Shown piece by piece: positions 4,758 through 6,307 of a DNA stretch of 6,307 nt. The stretch lies in assembly GCA_028290125.1 (NCBI GenBank), contig JAQGKM010000131.1, forward strand, positions 1 to 6,307. Direction: 5' to 3'. A model generated the notes under the pieces. That model did no database searches. It was given only the letters and a program-made list of their open reading frames with translations, and was not told the DNA's origin. The stretch's first letter is position 1. Each line of letters opens with the position of its first letter. This DNA comes from Hyphomicrobiales bacterium (lineage in GTDB: Bacteria > Pseudomonadota > Alphaproteobacteria > Rhizobiales > Beijerinckiaceae). The position numbers and the translations under genes are program-made.

Positions 4758-6307
4758 CTGACGAAAAGAAAAGAGGCTTCGGCCTCCCGCGCCCGCCTTT
4801 CGGGCATCGCCGCCGGCCTCGCCTCTGGCGTGCTCGACCGCCGCTCGTTCCTGCGCCGCTCGGGTCTGGCCGCAGGCGGCGTCGCCGCGCTGGGTTCGCT
4901 GTCGCTGGGCGCCGTGCGCCGCGCCGAGGCCGGTCCGGTCGCCGCCGGCGTGAAGATTGAAGTCAAGAAAAGCATCTGCACCCATTGTTCGGTCGGCTGC
5001 GGCGTCGTCGCGGAAGTCCAGAACGGCGTGTGGGTCGGCCAGGAGCCGGCGTTCGACAGCCCGATCAATCGCGGCTCGCATTGCGCCAAGGGCGCCTCGG
5101 TGCGCGAGCTCGTGCACGGCGACCGCCGCCTGAAATATCCGATGAAGCTCGTCAACGGCGAATGGACCCGCGTCGGCTGGGACCAGGCAATCGGCGAAAT
5201 CGGCGACAAGATGAACGAGATCCGCGCCAGGAGCGGCGCCGACTCGGTCTATCTGCTGGGCAGCGCGAAGTTCTCCAACGAGGGCGCGTATCTGTTCCGC
5301 AAGTTCGGCGCCTTCTGGGGCACCAACTCGGTCGACCATCAGGCGCGCATCTGCCACTCGACCACGGTCGCGGGCGTCGCCAACACCTGGGGCTACGGCG
5401 CGCAGACGAATTCCTACAACGACATCCGCAACGCCAAGACCATCATCTTCATGGGCTCGAACGCCGCGGAGGCGCATCCCGTGTCGCTGCAGCACGTGCG
5501 GTCCGGCAAGGAGATGAATCGCGCCAACATGATCGTGCTCGATCCGCGCTTCACGCGCACGGCGGCGCACGCCACCGAATATGTGCGCATCCGCTCGGGC
5601 ACCGACATCGCGGTGATCTGGGGCATGATGTGGCACATCTTCCAGAACGGCTGGGAAGATCAGGACTTCATCAAGAGCCGCGTCGTCGGCATGGATCTCG
5701 TGCGCGCCGAAGTCGCCAAGTGGACGCCGGAAGAAACCGAGCGCGTCACCGGCGTGCCGGGCGCGCAGCTGCGCAAGGTCGCCGAGACCTTCGCCAAGGA
5801 GCGTCCGTCGACCTTCATCTGGTGCATGGGCGGCACGCAGCACACGGTCGGCACCGCCAACGTCCGCGCCTACTGCAACCTGCTGCTCGCGACCGGCAAT
5901 GTCGGCGTCTACGGCGCCGGCGCCAACATCTTCCGCGGCCATTGCAACGTGCAGGGCGCGACCGACATGGGCCTCGATATCACGTCGCTGCCGCTCTACT
6001 ACGGGCTGGTGGAAGGCGCGTGGAAACATTGGGCGCGCGTCTGGGACGTCGATTACAACGAGCTGCAGGCCCGCTTCGACGAAGTGCCGGCGAAATCCGG
6101 ACGCCCTGCGCGCACGCGCAAGGAAAACATGGAGCTGCCGGGCATTCCCTCGACCCGCTGGTTCGATGCGACGAGCTACGATCCCAACGACGTCGACCAG
6201 CGCGACGCGCTGAAGGCGATGGTCATCTTCGGCCACGGCGGCAACACCGTGCCGCGCATGCCCGACATGATCAAGGCGCTCGAAAAGCTCGAGCTGCTCG
6301 TCGTCGC
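4755..6307 (+). CDS. fdhA: Tat-exported formate dehydrogenase catalytic (alpha) subunit, 3' end outside window
   Basis: The first 517 codons of a molybdopterin oxidoreductase that oxidises formate to CO2, cut by the window edge; the family is usually about 950-1000 residues. A long n-region leads to the twin-arginine motif DRRSFLRRSG (28-37) and a hydrophobic stretch ending near RRAEAG (55-60), implying export to the periplasm. One [4Fe-4S] is bound by C75, C78, C82 and C110, followed by K112, the usual electron-relay lysine. The metal ligand and catalytic pair are C200-H201 in VDHQARICHSTT (193-204), so this is a cysteine enzyme (TGC at 5352-5354). Bis-PGD contacts include LDPRFTRTA (262-270), GGTQHTVGTANVRAYCNLLLATGN (359-382) and FRGHCNVQGATDMG (393-406). 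No N-terminal ferredoxin-like domains as in NAD-dependent FdsA are present. Beta and cytochrome b subunits are expected downstream. Confidence 0.95.
   Translation, partial: MLTKRKEASASRARLSGIAAGLASGVLDRRSFLRRSGLAAGGVAALGSLSLGAVRRAEAGPVAAGVKIEVKKSICTHCSVGCGVVAEVQNGVWVGQEPAFDSPINRGSHCAKGASVRELVHGDRRLKYPMKLVNGEWTRVGWDQAIGEIGDKMNEIRARSGADSVYLLGSAKFSNEGAYLFRKFGAFWGTNSVDHQARICHSTTVAGVANTWGYGAQTNSYNDIRNAKTIIFMGSNAAEAHPVSLQHVRSGKEMNRANMIVLDPRFTRTAAHATEYVRIRSGTDIAVIWGMMWHIFQNGWEDQDFIKSRVVGMDLVRAEVAKWTPEETERVTGVPGAQLRKVAETFAKERPSTFIWCMGGTQHTVGTANVRAYCNLLLATGNVGVYGAGANIFRGHCNVQGATDMGLDITSLPLYYGLVEGAWKHWARVWDVDYNELQARFDEVPAKSGRPARTRKENMELPGIPSTRWFDATSYDPNDVDQRDALKAMVIFGHGGNTVPRMPDMIKALEKLELLVV

Noticed and set aside
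4533..6236. 567-residue open frame on the minus strand opposite the formate dehydrogenase gene
   Set aside because: It is fully antisense to a clearly conserved coding gene, and its sequence (rich in R, A, D, H, G) matches no family. Long antisense frames are expected at this GC content.
1..6307. CRISPR array, tRNA, insertion sequence or phage-like element
   Set aside because: No regularly spaced repeats, cloverleaf-like sequence, transposase or integrase motifs were seen on either strand.

Overview
The window is GC-rich DNA (about 65-68% by eye) with dense, same-strand, overlapping genes. The gene content and order are those of a formate dehydrogenase locus of Alphaproteobacteria, most likely Hyphomicrobiales (Rhizobiales: Bradyrhizobium/Rhodopseudomonas/Bosea/Methylobacterium-like). 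The genus cannot be fixed from the sequence alone. All eight protein genes that I support lie on the + strand.

Layout: (1) Positions 1-306 hold no gene I can support. They carry a long imperfect palindrome (30-150) of the kind scattered between genes in this order, plus a degenerate second copy of its outer end, and perhaps a weak promoter. (2) Positions 307-3803 are five genes, each overlapping the next by exactly 4 bp: a biotin/lipoate-ligase-like protein, a DUF6505 protein, a DUF6352 protein, a DUF3305 protein and a DUF3306 protein. (3) After a 75-bp gap come a TorD/DmsD-type chaperone (3879-4484), a 68-residue Tat-targeted protein of the 'formate dehydrogenase region' family (4535-4741), and the first 517 codons of a Tat-exported molybdenum/tungsten-bis-PGD formate dehydrogenase catalytic subunit (4755 to the window end, incomplete).

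How they work together: the catalytic subunit has a twin-arginine signal, one [4Fe-4S] motif and a cysteine (not selenocysteine) at the metal-ligand position. It should fold and receive its cofactor in the cytoplasm, be proofread by the TorD-type chaperone, and be exported to oxidise formate in the periplasm. Electron-transfer subunits (iron-sulfur beta, cytochrome b gamma) are expected just past the window. The five upstream genes have no established biochemical role. Their constant company with this type of formate dehydrogenase and their tight translational coupling suggest one maturation, assembly or electron-transfer module.

The most interesting points are the uncharacterised coupled cassette, a ligase-fold protein that seems to have lost the usual catalytic residues, the small Tat protein, the AT-richer tail of the DUF3306 gene, and the palindromic element upstream. 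All family names come from recognising sequence, not from a search.
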